Notes: generated from the sequence alone by a model not told the origin. A stretch of 64,000 bases of DNA from an uncultured Eubacteriales bacterium (GCA_959602365.1 CAUGSS010000002.1:1-64000), one strand, 5' to 3'. Counted from the first letter of the stretch, positions 38,107 through 46,960 are shown. Made by a program: numbers and translations.

Positions 38107-39141
38107 ATGCACATGAGACAGATCACCTTGGGCTCCACCGGCATCACGGTGCCCCAGAACGGCTTTGGCGCCCTGCCCATCCAGCGGGTAGGGATGGAAG
38201 GGGCGGTTCATATCCTCCGCCGGGCCTACGATGGGGGGATGCGCTTCTTTGACACCGCCCGGGCCTACAGCGACAGCGAGGAGAAGCTGGGCCGGGCCCT
38301 GAGCGTCTACCCCCGGGAGAGCTTCTTCCTGGCCTCCAAGACCATGGCCGCCACCCCGGAGGAGTTCTGGCAGCAGCTGGACACCTCGCTGAAGCTGCTG
38401 AACACCGACTATCTGGACATCTACCAGTTCCACTGCGCCGCCCGGGTCTTCGTCCCCGGCGACGGCACCGGGATGTATGAGTGCATGCTCCAGGCCAGGG
38501 AACAGGGCAAGATCCGCCACATCGGCATCACCGCCCACCGGCTCCAGGTGGCCCTGGACGCGGTGGACTCCGGCCTCTATGAGACCATCCAGTTCCCCTT
38601 CAGCTACCTCTCCTCGGACAAGGAGCTGGAGCTGGTGCGCCGCAGCCGGGAGAAAAACATGGGCTTCCTGGCCATGAAGGCCCTGGCCGGCGGCCTCATC
38701 AACCAGTCCAGGCCCGCCATGGCTTTCATGGCCCAGTTCGACAACGTGCTGCCCATCTGGGGCATCCAGCGGGAGAGCGAGCTGGAGGAGTGGCTGGCCT
38801 TCATGGAGCAGGTGCCCGAGCTGGACGGGGAGATGCGGGACTTCATCGCCCGGGAGCAGCGGGAGCTGGCCGGGGAGTTCTGCCGGGGCTGCGGCTACTG
38901 CATGCCCTGTCCCGTGGGCATCCAGATCAACCAGTGCGCCCGGATGTCCCTGATGCTCCGCCGCGCCCCCTCCCAGAACTGGCTGACCGGGGAGATGCAG
39001 GCGGAGATGAAGAAGATCGAGCAGTGCCTGCACTGCAACCAGTGTTCCAGCAAGTGTCCCTATGAGCTGGACACTCCGGCCCTGCTGGCCAAGAACTACG
39101 AGGACTACCAGCGGGTGCTCTCCGGGGAGGTCCAGGTGTAA
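38107..39141 (+). CDS. Aldo/keto reductase with C-terminal 4Fe-4S ferredoxin-like domain
   Basis: 344 residues, ATG 38107 after GGGGGAGG. The TIM-barrel AKR part (about 1-255) shows the catalytic tetrad context: Asp/Tyr in FFDTARAYSDSE near 48-59, Lys in LASKT near 76, and His in YQFHC near 110. The tail carries cysteine groups CRGCGYCMPCPVG (near 260) and CLHCNQCSSKCPYEL (near 305) typical of Fe-S-containing reductases of anaerobes. Electron transfer between NAD(P)H and an Fe-S chain is likely; the substrate is unknown. Own promoter (38000-38029). The cca gene follows 37 bases later. Confidence 0.92.
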   Translation: MHMRQITLGSTGITVPQNGFGALPIQRVGMEGAVHILRRAYDGGMRFFDTARAYSDSEEKLGRALSVYPRESFFLASKTMAATPEEFWQQLDTSLKLLNTDYLDIYQFHCAARVFVPGDGTGMYECMLQAREQGKIRHIGITAHRLQVALDAVDSGLYETIQFPFSYLSSDKELELVRRSREKNMGFLAMKALAGGLINQSRPAMAFMAQFDNVLPIWGIQRESELEEWLAFMEQVPELDGEMRDFIAREQRELAGEFCRGCGYCMPCPVGIQINQCARMSLMLRRAPSQNWLTGEMQAEMKKIEQCLHCNQCSSKCPYELDTPALLAKNYEDYQRVLSGEVQV

Positions 39142-39178
39142 TCGAGATACCGGTCCATTTGTGGGAGGAGGTGACGCC

Positions 39179-40528
39179 ATGACGTGTCGGATCGACCGGG
39201 CGCAGCTGCCCCCGGCGGGGGCGGCGCTGATCCGTGCGCTGGAGCGAGCCGGCCATGAGGCCTGGTTTGTGGGGGGCTGCGTCCGGGACCTGCTGCTGGG
39301 CCGCATCCCCCACGACTGGGATATCTGCACCGATGCCCTGCCGGAGCAGACCCGTGGGGTGTTGGGCGCGTACCAAATCCATGACACCGGCATCCGCCAC
39401 GGCACCCTGCTGGTCATTGCCGGGGGAGAGGGCTACGAGGTCACCACCTTCCGCACCGAGGCAGGCTACTCCGACCACCGCCACCCCGATTCCGTCCGCT
39501 TTGTCCGCTCCCTGGAGGAGGATCTGGCCCGGCGGGATTTTACCGTCAACGCCATGGCCTTCCACCCGGAGCGGGGGCTGGTGGATCCCTTCGGGGGCCG
39601 CGCCGACCTGGAGCGGGGGCTCATCCGGGCGGTGGGGGAGCCGGAGCTTCGCTTCAGGGAGGACGCCCTGCGCATCCTGCGGGCCCTGCGCTTCGCCGGC
39701 CGCTTCTCCTTCGCCCTGGAGGAGGGCACCGCCCGGGCGGTCCACGCCCTCCGGGGGGACCTGGACCGGATCGCCCGGGAGCGGGTCTTCGCCGAGCTCA
39801 AAGCCATTTTGATAACCCCCGGCGCCTCCAATATGATGCTTCGCTTCCGGGAGGTGTTTGCCCAGGTCCTACCGGAGGTAAGACCCCTGTTTGACTATGA
39901 CCAGAACAACCCCCACCACGACGCCGACGGCTGGCGCCACACCGCCCGGGTGGTGGCCCAGGTGGAGCCCACGCCCACCCTCCGGCTGGCCGCCCTGCTC
40001 CACGACGTGGGCAAGCCCGACTGCTGCACCCGGGACCGCCAGGGGATTTCCCATTTTTATGGCCATAACCGGCGCAGCGCCCAGCTGGCCCGCCAGGCCC
40101 TGCTCCGGCTGCGCTGTGACAACCAGACCCGGGAGCAGGTGGAACATCTGGTGAGCATTCATGACTGCTCGCTGCCCCAGGAACTGCCCGGTGTCCGGCG
40201 CTTTCTGGCCCGCCACGGCCTGGAGCTGACCCGGGACCTGCTGAAGCTCCGCCGCGCTGATGTGCTGGGCCAATCCCGCTTTCAGCGGGAGGAGAAGCTG
40301 GGGCAGCTGGATGCCTTTGGCAGGTTGGTGGAGGAGGCGGCGGGGGAGCCCTGCTGGTCGCTGCCCCAGCTGGCGCTCCGGGGGGCGGACTTGATTGCCC
40401 TGGGAGTGCCGGCCGGTCCGGACGTGGGCCGGCTGCTGAAACAAGGGCTGGAAGCCGTCATAGACGGGAAAATTCCCAACCGCCGGGAGGCGCTGCTGGA
40501 CTGGCTGAGGGAACAGGGGGAGCTGTGA
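39179..40528 (+). CDS. cca: CCA tRNA nucleotidyltransferase (with HD domain)
   Basis: 449 residues; ATG 39179 preceded by GGGAGGAGG. Class II nucleotidyltransferase head: FVGGCVRDLLLGR near 30, active-site DWDICTDA near 46, RRDFTVNAMAF near 118. An HD phosphohydrolase domain follows (LLHDVGKPDCC near 277). It adds or repairs the 3' CCA of tRNA; most tRNAs in this window already encode CCA, so repair is the main role. Transcribed after the AKR gene. Confidence 0.95.
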   Translation: MTCRIDRAQLPPAGAALIRALERAGHEAWFVGGCVRDLLLGRIPHDWDICTDALPEQTRGVLGAYQIHDTGIRHGTLLVIAGGEGYEVTTFRTEAGYSDHRHPDSVRFVRSLEEDLARRDFTVNAMAFHPERGLVDPFGGRADLERGLIRAVGEPELRFREDALRILRALRFAGRFSFALEEGTARAVHALRGDLDRIARERVFAELKAILITPGASNMMLRFREVFAQVLPEVRPLFDYDQNNPHHDADGWRHTARVVAQVEPTPTLRLAALLHDVGKPDCCTRDRQGISHFYGHNRRSAQLARQALLRLRCDNQTREQVEHLVSIHDCSLPQELPGVRRFLARHGLELTRDLLKLRRADVLGQSRFQREEKLGQLDAFGRLVEEAAGEPCWSLPQLALRGADLIALGVPAGPDVGRLLKQGLEAVIDGKIPNRREALLDWLREQGEL

Positions 40529-40583
40529 ACCGGACAGGCAGTTCCGCCGAGAGACAGGAAAATTTCACGAGAGACCAGAATAA

Positions 40584-40620
40584 AAAGACAGGGCCTCCGC
40601 GGTTTGCGGAGGCCCTGCTG
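40584..40620 (-). terminator. Terminator of the DUF1540 gene
   Basis: CAGGGCCTCCGC/GCGGAGGCCCTG; on the minus strand followed by TCTTTTTATTC. It may also stop cca read-through from the other side. Confidence 0.88.
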
Positions 40621-40633
40621 GTCTGGAGTGGAC

Positions 40634-40813
40634 TCAGCGGCACTTGGACTTGCCGCCGGCCTTGAAGGAAGCGCACTCGGTGTTGCCGCACTGAGTGACC
40701 TCAGGGGTGCAGCAGCCCACCTTGATGCAGTCCAAGGTGCAGTAACCCTGATTGCCGGCGTGATAGGCGCAGTTGTTCACCGAACATGCGATGCTGTGAT
40801 TGATCTGTTCCAT
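40634..40813 (-). CDS. DUF1540 domain small cysteine-rich protein
   Basis: 59 residues; ATG 40813 after GGAGGAA. Eight cysteines in the DUF1540 arrangement: IACSVNNCAYHAGNQGYC, then CIKVGCC, CGNTECASF and a C-terminal CR. DUF1540 domains (about 40 residues) occur in spore-forming Firmicutes. They are thought to bind metal, but no role is established. It is too short for most ORF callers. The YodL-like gene lies 77 bases upstream on the same strand. Confidence 0.9.
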   Translation of the reverse strand: MEQINHSIACSVNNCAYHAGNQGYCTLDCIKVGCCTPEVTQCGNTECASFKAGGKSKCR

Positions 40814-40890
40814 GGTTCATTCCTCCAGTTCAGATTGCGGAGATTCCGCTGGGTATAGTATGGACAACCGGAGAAAAGATATACGGCGGT

Positions 40891-41214
40891 TTAAGAGAGG
40901 GGAGGACAGGGAGAAAACGTGATCTCCGTCAGGCCCAGAGCGCTGACATAGAAGGATTTGTTGGCCTGATCCAGGCTGTCCTGAATCTGAATGACGTCGG
41001 ATACTTGGTAGCTCGGCCGTCCGGCATCAGAAGAGCGCGATTGCACCAGCAGGTCCAAAAGCGCCTGCTCCAGGCTGACCGGCGGATATTCCCGGTCATA
41101 GACGCAGTCATATATGCTGCTGTCCACTGGGGAGATATCCCATGCGGCCAGCGGTTGATGTTTCATGCGGCGGCTATCCCGCTCTGGATTGATGGAGAAG
41201 ATTTTAATTCGCAT
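40891..41214 (-). CDS. YodL-like domain protein
   Basis: 107 residues from ATG 41214 (AAAGGAG at nine bases); ATG 41220 would add two residues. It shows the YodL-like order MRIKIFSINPERDSR..., IYDCVYDREYP, YQVSDVIQIQ and FYVSALGLTEITF. Such domains are mostly met in mobile-element or accessory loci of Clostridia, and the function is unknown. Single-domain and full length for the module. Neighbours are a DUF1540 protein and a CmpB-like membrane protein, all on the minus strand. Confidence 0.6.
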   Translation of the reverse strand: MRIKIFSINPERDSRRMKHQPLAAWDISPVDSSIYDCVYDREYPPVSLEQALLDLLVQSRSSDAGRPSYQVSDVIQIQDSLDQANKSFYVSALGLTEITFSPCPPLS

Positions 41215-41401
41215 TGGCATCCCACTCCTTTGGCCGCGCCCCGGGGAGCGGCGGCAGAGCACACAGCGTTTCCTTTTTCTAGTTTAAGTGTACTCCACAA
41301 AGGCGCAAACCACAAATATTTATCTCTAATGCGTTCCATAATTAAAACCAATGCGAATGGGAAAAATATGGTCGATCGGCGTCGGAGGGCGCGGCGATTG
41401 C

Positions 41402-41923
41402 TTATCTGCGGTACCAGCGCAGCGCTTCGGTGCTGCCCCGACGGCGCAGCACCAGACCGGTGAAGAGAAAATCCGCCGTAAACAGCAGGGTGATGGGGAG
41501 GAGCAGCACTTCGGGCAGCCATGTGATGAAACGGTCCATCAGCGGCTGGACAAAATAACGCAGCCCCAATCCCAGCGCCCCCCAGATCAGGGAGAAGGGC
41601 AGGCAGATCCGCCCCTGTACATTGCCCGGCAAGGTCTGATAGTCCCAGAAGGACACATGCCAGACTTTTTCATAAAACAGGGCGGCGGCATATTCCGCTC
41701 CGGTGGCCAGCACCGCCGCCGCCGGAAAGAGCAGCAGGGGGCGGTGCGCAATGGCGGCCGGGAGCAGGGCGATGGCCGTGGCGCCCAGCCCATAGACCGG
41801 ACAGACGGGCAGGAAGAAGTGACACTTTCGATCCCGTTTTCTCGCCCCGGTGGCCCTGGCATAGACCAGTTCCAGCAAAAAACCCAACACGCTGTACAGA
41901 TAAAAACACCAAATCCATTTCAT
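41402..41923 (-). CDS. Putative 'ABC-transporter type IV' (CmpB-like) membrane protein
   Basis: 173 residues from ATG 41923. The frame is open much further upstream, but that part crosses tRNA genes and is not coding. About five hydrophobic segments; the pattern FYLYSVLGFLLELVYA, FFLPVCPVYGLGA, FYEKVWHVSFWDYQ and GRICLPFSLIWGALG matches the CmpB-like family (PF06541 as I recall). The family name implies transport, but no mechanism is known. The ribosome binding site (CTGGGG) is weak. Confidence 0.75.
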   Translation of the reverse strand: MKWIWCFYLYSVLGFLLELVYARATGARKRDRKCHFFLPVCPVYGLGATAIALLPAAIAHRPLLLFPAAAVLATGAEYAAALFYEKVWHVSFWDYQTLPGNVQGRICLPFSLIWGALGLGLRYFVQPLMDRFITWLPEVLLLPITLLFTADFLFTGLVLRRRGSTEALRWYRR

Positions 41924-42062
41924 ATCCCCAGTTTGTCCCGGAGCAGGCCCTTCTAGTCGCGGCGGCCGGATTTTACCGAGGATAAAATATTGGCGAGATA
42001 AAAGTAAAAATTCTTGACATCCTATTGCTGATATGGTAATATATTCGAGCTGGCAATCGAGC

Positions 42063-42136
42063 GTGCGGGTGTAGTTCAATGGTAGAATCCCAGCCTTCCA
42101 AGCTGGTCGCGTGGGTTCGATTCCCATCACCCGCTC
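42063..42136 (+). tRNA. tRNA-Gly (anticodon TCC)
   Basis: Acceptor GCGGGTG/CACCCGC, anticodon loop CTTCCAA (TCC), T arm GGTTCGATTCC, encoded CCA. First of five tRNA genes in a cluster. Upstream TTGACA (42014-42019) and TGGTAATAT suggest its promoter. Confidence 0.96.
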
Positions 42137-42139
42137 CAT

Positions 42140-42216
<77 letters not shown>

Positions 42217-42266
42217 CACCCGTCCCTGGTGAGACTCGAATGCCACATGCCCCCGCGAATCCCTAT

Positions 42267-42344
<78 letters not shown>

Positions 42345-42422
42345 TAAGAACTAAGGGACAAAGTCAGAGCGGCTCATAGCGGATATGAATCGGTCTGGCT
42401 TTTTCTCTTATCTTCTGCCTAT

Positions 42423-42497
42423 TGGGATGTCGCCAAGCGGTAAGGCACAGGACTTTGACTCCTGCAGTCGTGGGTTCGAATCCCGCCATCCCAGCCA
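42423..42497 (+). tRNA. tRNA-Gln (anticodon TTG)
   Basis: Acceptor TGGGATG/CATCCCA, anticodon stem CAGGA/TCCTG with loop CTTTGAC (TTG), discriminator G, encoded CCA. Confidence 0.95.
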
Positions 42498-42552
42498 TGC
42501 CAACCTCCCGGCGCAAGCCGTTTTGCTGTATATGAACTGTATAATATAGTCT

Positions 42553-42628
42553 GATCCATTAGCTCAGCTGGCAGAGCACCTGCCTTTTAAGCAGGGTGTC
42601 CGGAGTTCGAGCCTCCGATGGGTCACCA
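42553..42628 (+). tRNA. tRNA-Lys (anticodon TTT)
   Basis: Acceptor GATCCAT/ATGGGTC, anticodon stem CCTGC/GCAGG with loop CTTTTAA (TTT), encoded CCA. Together with the CTT gene at 427 it covers both lysine codons. Last of the cluster. Confidence 0.96.
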
Positions 42629-42629
42629 C

Positions 42630-42661
42630 AAAAAAGGACATCCTCCGGGATGTCCTTTTTT
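42630..42661 (+). terminator. Terminator of the tRNA cluster
   Basis: AAAAAAGGACATCC, TCC loop, GGGATGTCCTTTTTT, directly after tRNA-Lys. Confidence 0.95.
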
Positions 42662-42915
42662 GTGGGTTCCGCCGCCCGTCGGGCGGCTTCACCCATTTTG
42701 ATTGCAATGCTCGGGCGAAATGAATTCGCCCTGCGCTGAGGTTTTGACCAAGGGCAAAACGCTCGTACGCCGCAAAAGCACCGTCGGCCAGACTTGCGGA
42801 CAGAGCGGGCGGTCTGCTCTGTCTGCCGGGGGATTGCATTGACCACGTATCTGCGGTATCATAACCACATCGGGTGAACGCCAACATCCGTCAGATCGCA
42901 AGGGAGGAATACGCT
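42662..42915. other. Intergenic region before the PH-domain gene
   Basis: About 250 bases. It holds a hairpin GCCGCCCG/CGGGCGGC (42670-42687) and a possible -35 TTGACC near 42839 for the following gene. I see no gene. Confidence 0.45.
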
Positions 42916-43290
42916 GTGATTGATTTTGAAAATGGCTCTGTGATCAAGCTGAGAAAGGACAACCGCCCCCGTTTTGAGGATCTCGCCCCGCTGCTGATTC
43001 CCGGAGAGCAGGTGCTGGGCAACTATACGGCCATGCGGGACTATGTGGTATTCACCAATAAGCGGGTGATTTCCGTCAATGTACAGGGGGTCACCGGCAA
43101 GAAAAAAGACTACACCTCTATGCCCTACAGCAAAATTACTGTGTTTTCGGTGGAGACCTCCGGAGTTCTGGATATGGACAGCGAGCTGGAGATGTATTTT
43201 TCCGGGGTGGGGAAGGTGACCTTTGAATTCACAGGCGCCTGTGACATTGAGGCCATTGGTCAGTGTATCTCCACCTATGTGCTGGAATGA
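42916..43290 (+). CDS. Bacterial PH-domain protein
   Basis: 124 residues from GTG 42916 (AAGGGAGGAA at six bases). The sequence is a single bacterial pleckstrin-homology-like domain: LIPGEQVLGNYTAMRDYVVFTNKRVI, KKKDYTSMPYSKITVFSVETSG, and a final helix EAIGQCISTYVLE, as in the bPH_1/YvbH family. Bacterial PH proteins assemble into higher-order rings; some respond to envelope or general stress. No transmembrane part. Single gene, convergent with rpmB. Confidence 0.88.
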   Translation: MIDFENGSVIKLRKDNRPRFEDLAPLLIPGEQVLGNYTAMRDYVVFTNKRVISVNVQGVTGKKKDYTSMPYSKITVFSVETSGVLDMDSELEMYFSGVGKVTFEFTGACDIEAIGQCISTYVLE

Positions 43291-43330
43291 CTGACGGCAT
43301 TTGTCCGGCGCATGCGGCGCAGAAAAACAA

Positions 43331-43360
43331 AACCCCCGTACCACCTGTGGTACGGGGTAA
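43331..43360. terminator. Bidirectional terminator between the PH-domain gene and rpmB
   Basis: CCCCGTACCAC/GTGGTACGGGG with a two-base loop. On the minus strand GGTTTTGTTTTTC follows, so it mainly serves rpmB. Confidence 0.88.
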
Positions 43361-43389
43361 TTTGTTCGTATTCGTCCTGATTCAGATCA

Positions 43390-43578
43390 TCAGACGGCAC
43401 GGTTGACCTTACCGGAACGGAGGCATCTTGTGCAGACATAAACATGAGTGGGAGTGCCATTCACGATCGCCTTGACGCGCTTCACGTTGGGCTTCCAGGT
43501 CCGATTGGAGCGGCGATGAGAGTGGGACACCTGAATGCCGAACTTGATGTCCTTGTCACAAAATTCGCACTTAGCCAT
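43390..43578 (-). CDS. rpmB: 50S ribosomal protein L28
   Basis: 62 residues, normal length. MAKCEFCDKDIKFG and VYVCTRCLRSGKV supply a four-cysteine zinc-binding form of L28, the C+ type, with HSHRRSNRTWKPN between them. GAGGAGGTTTGGCAA precedes the ATG. Promoter TTGCAT-N17-TAAAAT lies at 43657-43629 (minus strand). No C- paralogue is in view. Confidence 0.97.
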   Translation of the reverse strand: MAKCEFCDKDIKFGIQVSHSHRRSNRTWKPNVKRVKAIVNGTPTHVYVCTRCLRSGKVNRAV

Positions 43579-43714
43579 TTGCCAAACCTCCTCGCTTTAG
43601 GATATCGTAAAACTACGCATCGCATGATATTTTATCAGATGATTGTCCAAAATGCAAGAGAATCTTTTCTGGAATTTGAAAAAAGTTCTTTGCTCCGGAA
43701 ACTGCGGATTATGG

Positions 43715-43743
43715 TTGCGAAAACGCCGAAACAACGCTATACT
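43715..43743 (+). promoter_or_regulatory. Promoter of hprK
   Basis: TTGCGA (43715-43720), 17-base spacer, TATACT (43738-43743). Confidence 0.7.
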
Positions 43744-43831
43744 AGCCTTACTAGGTTCTTTTTTTCGGAAAACAGTGTATGCTCGGCGGAGATACCGGGA
43801 CAGAAGAGAGATGGATTAGGAGGGAGCAGAG

Positions 43832-44776
43832 ATGGACAGCAACCGCTTTGTCAATCTGGAACGGATTATCAACGAGTTTTCCCTTGAGGTGCTCTACGGC
43901 GGGACGGATTATAAAAGCATCAGGATCACAGTGGACAGCGTGGACCGGCCCGGCCTCCAGCTGGTGGGGTATTTTCAGCATTTCGACACCCATCGGGTCC
44001 AGTTGATCGGTAATATGGAGTACGGCTATCTGGCCGACCTGACCAGCCAGCAGCGGCGGGAGCGCTTTGATCAGCTGCTCAGCTATCCCATCCCCACCCT
44101 GATCTTTGCCCGGGGCCTGGAGCCCTATCCCGAGTGCATGGAGATGGCGGAGAAACATGACCGCACTATTCTGCGCACCCAGGAACCCACCGGCGACTTT
44201 ATGAGCACCCTGACCGCCACCCTGAAGAATTTCCTCTCCCCCCACATCACCCGCCACGGGGTGCTGGTGGAGGTCTACGGCGAGGGCATCCTGCTCATCG
44301 GCGAGAGCGGCGTGGGCAAGAGCGAAAACGCCATCGAACTGCTGAAGCGGGGTCACCGGCTCATCGCCGACGACGCGGTGGACATCACCCGAACCTCTGC
44401 CCACAGTCTGCGGGGCACCGCGCCGGAGCTGATCCGCTATTATATGGAGCTTCGGGGCATCGGGGTGATTGACGTTCGCCAGCTCTTCGGTATGTCTGCC
44501 GTCAAAGAGTCCACCCGGATTGATATGATTATCAATATTGAGCAGTGGAAGGATGGGGTCAACTACGACCGGATTGGCCTGGACGACCAGTATTCCACCA
44601 TCCTGGATGTAGAGGTGCCCACCGTCACCGTGCCCGTCAAACCCGGCCGCAATTTGGCGATCATTATTGAAGTGGCCGCGCTGAATAACCGCCAGAAGAA
44701 ATTGGGCTACAACGCCGCCCAGGAGTTTACCCGCCAGATCAACGCCCACTTCGAGGCGGAGCAGGCGGTCTGGTAA
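43832..44776 (+). CDS. hprK: HPr kinase/phosphorylase
   Basis: 314 residues, ATG 43832 behind GGAGGGAGCAG. The N-terminal DRTGG-like domain is followed by the catalytic core with P-loop GESGVGKS near 157, then ADDAVDI and the HPrK signature MELRGIGVIDVRQLFG near 207. It phosphorylates and dephosphorylates Ser46 of HPr, the master switch of carbon catabolite repression in Firmicutes. ptsH and ccpA are not in the window. Often followed by murB or uvrC in Clostridia, but here by a short membrane protein gene. Confidence 0.97.
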   Translation: MDSNRFVNLERIINEFSLEVLYGGTDYKSIRITVDSVDRPGLQLVGYFQHFDTHRVQLIGNMEYGYLADLTSQQRRERFDQLLSYPIPTLIFARGLEPYPECMEMAEKHDRTILRTQEPTGDFMSTLTATLKNFLSPHITRHGVLVEVYGEGILLIGESGVGKSENAIELLKRGHRLIADDAVDITRTSAHSLRGTAPELIRYYMELRGIGVIDVRQLFGMSAVKESTRIDMIINIEQWKDGVNYDRIGLDDQYSTILDVEVPTVTVPVKPGRNLAIIIEVAALNNRQKKLGYNAAQEFTRQINAHFEAEQAVW

Positions 44777-44872
44777 AGATCATTTAACGCAGAGTTTTTC
44801 CATGCCCCGGCGTCAGCCGGGGCACATTCCAACCCGATTCCGGGCCCCTGGCCCAGGCGGAGGTGTCGCTGT

Positions 44873-45247
44873 ATGCCCGTTTTTTCCATAGCGCCGGTCC
44901 GGCTGACCATCGCCGTCATCTGTGCTGTCCTGGCCCTGATCCTGCTCCTTTGGGCGCTGATCCGCCGGGCGGTAAAGCGGGCCAGGTTTGGACGGCATGC
45001 CAGCGGCGGAACCAGCGTTTACAACGCCGGGTACAAGGGCCGCGGCGGCTGGGCGGCCGGCCGGCGGAGCCGGAGCGCCGTTCCGCGGCATTACCGGCCC
45101 AGCGTCGGACGCCGCCGCTACGGCAGAGGCTTCCAGCCGGCCCCCACCAGACCAAAGCGAAAGCGGGTCAGCCGCCGGAAGTATGGCAAATTTGAATATC
45201 ACGGCCACACCGGCGGAGGAGAGGGCGGCCGGGCGCGGCAGGACTGA
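44873..45247 (+). CDS. Small hypothetical membrane protein
   Basis: 124 residues from ATG 44873 with GGAGG at nine bases. One N-terminal hydrophobic helix (about 9-28, VRLTIAVICAVLALILLLWA) is followed by a highly basic, Gly/Arg/Ser-rich low-complexity tail ending GGGEGGRARQD. The tail has no fold I recognise and overlapping frames are also open in this very GC-rich stretch. Expression is therefore plausible but not certain. Lies between hprK and convergent spoVAE. Confidence 0.45.
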   Translation: MPVFSIAPVRLTIAVICAVLALILLLWALIRRAVKRARFGRHASGGTSVYNAGYKGRGGWAAGRRSRSAVPRHYRPSVGRRRYGRGFQPAPTRPKRKRVSRRKYGKFEYHGHTGGGEGGRARQD

Positions 45248-45352
45248 CGCCGCCCGGGACAGTGAAGCGGGGCAGGATACGCCGCCCGGTTCAGCGGCGG
45301 CGGAAGGCCTGCGCTGCGTCCCGCCTGGGGCGTTGCCCGGGGAAAGAGGCGG

Positions 45353-45721
45353 TTAGGACCGGTCTCTGGACCTGGCAAACAGGGCGGCCAGAGCCCCGAA
45401 AAAGACGGCGGCGGCCACCCCGCCCGCGGCGGCGGTCAGCCCGCCGGTGAAGGCCCCCATCAGCCCCTGTTCCGCCACCGCCCGCCGGACGCCTTTGGCC
45501 AGGTTGGCCCCGAAGCCGGTCAGCGGGACAGAGGCCCCGGCGCCGCCCCAGCGGAGGATGGGCTCGTAGAGGCCCAGCGCCCCCAGCAGCACTCCGGCCA
45601 CCACATAGCTGGTCAGTATTTTGGCCGGGGTCAGGGCGGTCTTGTCGATCAGCACCTGGCCGATCAGGCAGAGAATGCCGCCGCACAGAAAAGCTCGGAT
45701 CACTTCGCCGAATAGAGCCAT
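45353..45721 (-). CDS. spoVAE: Stage V sporulation protein AE (SpoVAEb type)
   Basis: 122 residues; ATG 45721 has AAAGGAG at eight bases. Four hydrophobic segments, with the family pattern RAFLCGGILCLIGQVLIDKT, SYVVAGVLLGALGLYEPIL and PLTGFGANLAKGV near 65. SpoVA proteins form the channel that moves Ca-dipicolinate into the forespore and out at germination. It starts five bases after the spoVAD stop, in one operon. Its presence predicts spore formation. Confidence 0.92.
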   Translation of the reverse strand: MALFGEVIRAFLCGGILCLIGQVLIDKTALTPAKILTSYVVAGVLLGALGLYEPILRWGGAGASVPLTGFGANLAKGVRRAVAEQGLMGAFTGGLTAAAGGVAAAVFFGALAALFARSRDRS

Positions 45722-45726
45722 GTTTG

Positions 45727-46743
45727 TCACTCCTTTGTGTTGGAGATGGCCACTGCGTGGCAGATGCCCGGAATGGATTCCCCCTGCCCCAGAGCCACCG
45801 GAGAGTGCAGCGCCCCGGTGCCGCAGAAGAGCACCCGATTCCAGCGCCCGGCGGCCATCTCGTCCAGAATCAGCCCGGTGAGCACCGCCGCGGAACAGCC
45901 GCAGCCGGAGCCGCCGCAGTGGACATCCTGCCGCTTCAGGTCGTATAGCATCACACCGCAGTCGTTGTAGTTCTCCCCCAGTTCCACGCCGTCCCGGCGA
46001 AAGAGCTCCCGCATCAGCTGGGCTCCCAGCTGACCCAGATCGCCGGTCACGATCAGATCGTACTGTTCCGGCGCCCTTCCGGTGTCCGCCAGGTGGGCCC
46101 GTATGGTCTCATAGGCCGCAGGGGCCATGGCCGCCCCCATGTTGTTGGCGTCTTTGATTCCCCAGTCGGTCACCACCCCCACAGTGACGTGGGTCAGGAA
46201 GGGCCCGGCCCCCTGGCGGCCCAAGAGGACGGCGCCGGAGGCGGTGGCGGTCCACTGGGCGGTGGGGGTGCGCTGGCCGCCATACTCCAGCGGCGTGCGG
46301 TACTGCCGCTCGGCGGTGCAGAAGTGGGAAGAGGTCACGGCACAGGCAAAGCGGCCGAAACCGCCGTCCAGCAGCATCCCGGCCAGGGCCAGGGACTCCG
46401 CCATGGTGGAGCAGGCCCCGTAGAGCCCGAAGAAGGGGGCGGCGGTCTCCCGGGCGGCATAGGTGGTGCCGATGCATTGGTTGAGCAGGTCGCCGGCCAG
46501 CAGCAGATCCAGCGCGCCGGCGGACAGGCCCGCCTTTTCCAGCGCCTTGCCGCAGGCCGCCTTTTGAAAGGCGGATTCCGCCTTCTCCCAGGTGGATTCC
46601 CCCATTTTGGTGTCGGGAAAGATCTGGTCAAAGCGTTTGCCCAGAGGCCCTTCGCCCTCTTTTTTCCCCACTGCGCTGGCGTAGGATACCACCGCAGGAC
46701 AGGAGGGGAGGCGATAGGTCCGGGCGCCCAATTTTTTCTCCAT
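45727..46743 (-). CDS. spoVAD: Stage V sporulation protein AD
   Basis: 338 residues from ATG 46743 (GGAAGGA upstream). Thiolase-like fold with GACSTMAESLALAG near 110, ANNMGAAMAP near 207, HCGGSGCGCSAAVL near 283 and the C-terminal GTGALHSPVALGQGESIPG. SpoVAD binds dipicolinic acid at the inner spore membrane. Upstream lies the divergent IMPDH-like gene, so spoVAC, which normally precedes spoVAD, is missing here. The spoVAD-spoVAE pair is a reduced locus. Confidence 0.95.
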   Translation of the reverse strand: MEKKLGARTYRLPSCPAVVSYASAVGKKEGEGPLGKRFDQIFPDTKMGESTWEKAESAFQKAACGKALEKAGLSAGALDLLLAGDLLNQCIGTTYAARETAAPFFGLYGACSTMAESLALAGMLLDGGFGRFACAVTSSHFCTAERQYRTPLEYGGQRTPTAQWTATASGAVLLGRQGAGPFLTHVTVGVVTDWGIKDANNMGAAMAPAAYETIRAHLADTGRAPEQYDLIVTGDLGQLGAQLMRELFRRDGVELGENYNDCGVMLYDLKRQDVHCGGSGCGCSAAVLTGLILDEMAAGRWNRVLFCGTGALHSPVALGQGESIPGICHAVAISNTKE

Positions 46744-46887
46744 CCGACTCACGTCCTTCCTGTACCCGGGTCCGGGTCTGTCCAGCCTAGCTTGCCCCGG
46801 GAACCGGAGCTTATGCGTTTCGGGGCGCTTTGGTGGAAATGCCGGAAAACCCGCGGGAAAAGACGGGAAAGTCCGGCGGGGAATGGT

Positions 46888-46916
46888 TTGTATTTGCACA
46901 CAAAATATGCTATGAT
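46888..46916 (+). promoter_or_regulatory. Promoter of the IMPDH-like gene
   Basis: TTGTAT (46888-46893), 17-base spacer, TATGAT (46911-46916). Confidence 0.65.
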
Positions 46917-46960
46917 ATGGGACAACAATCAATATAAATGCGAAAAAAGGAGAAGATCTT

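Noticed and set aside
42559..42901. Open frames antisense to tRNA-Lys and the following spacer
   Set aside because: They derive from the complement of tRNA and terminator sequences, a common false gene source.
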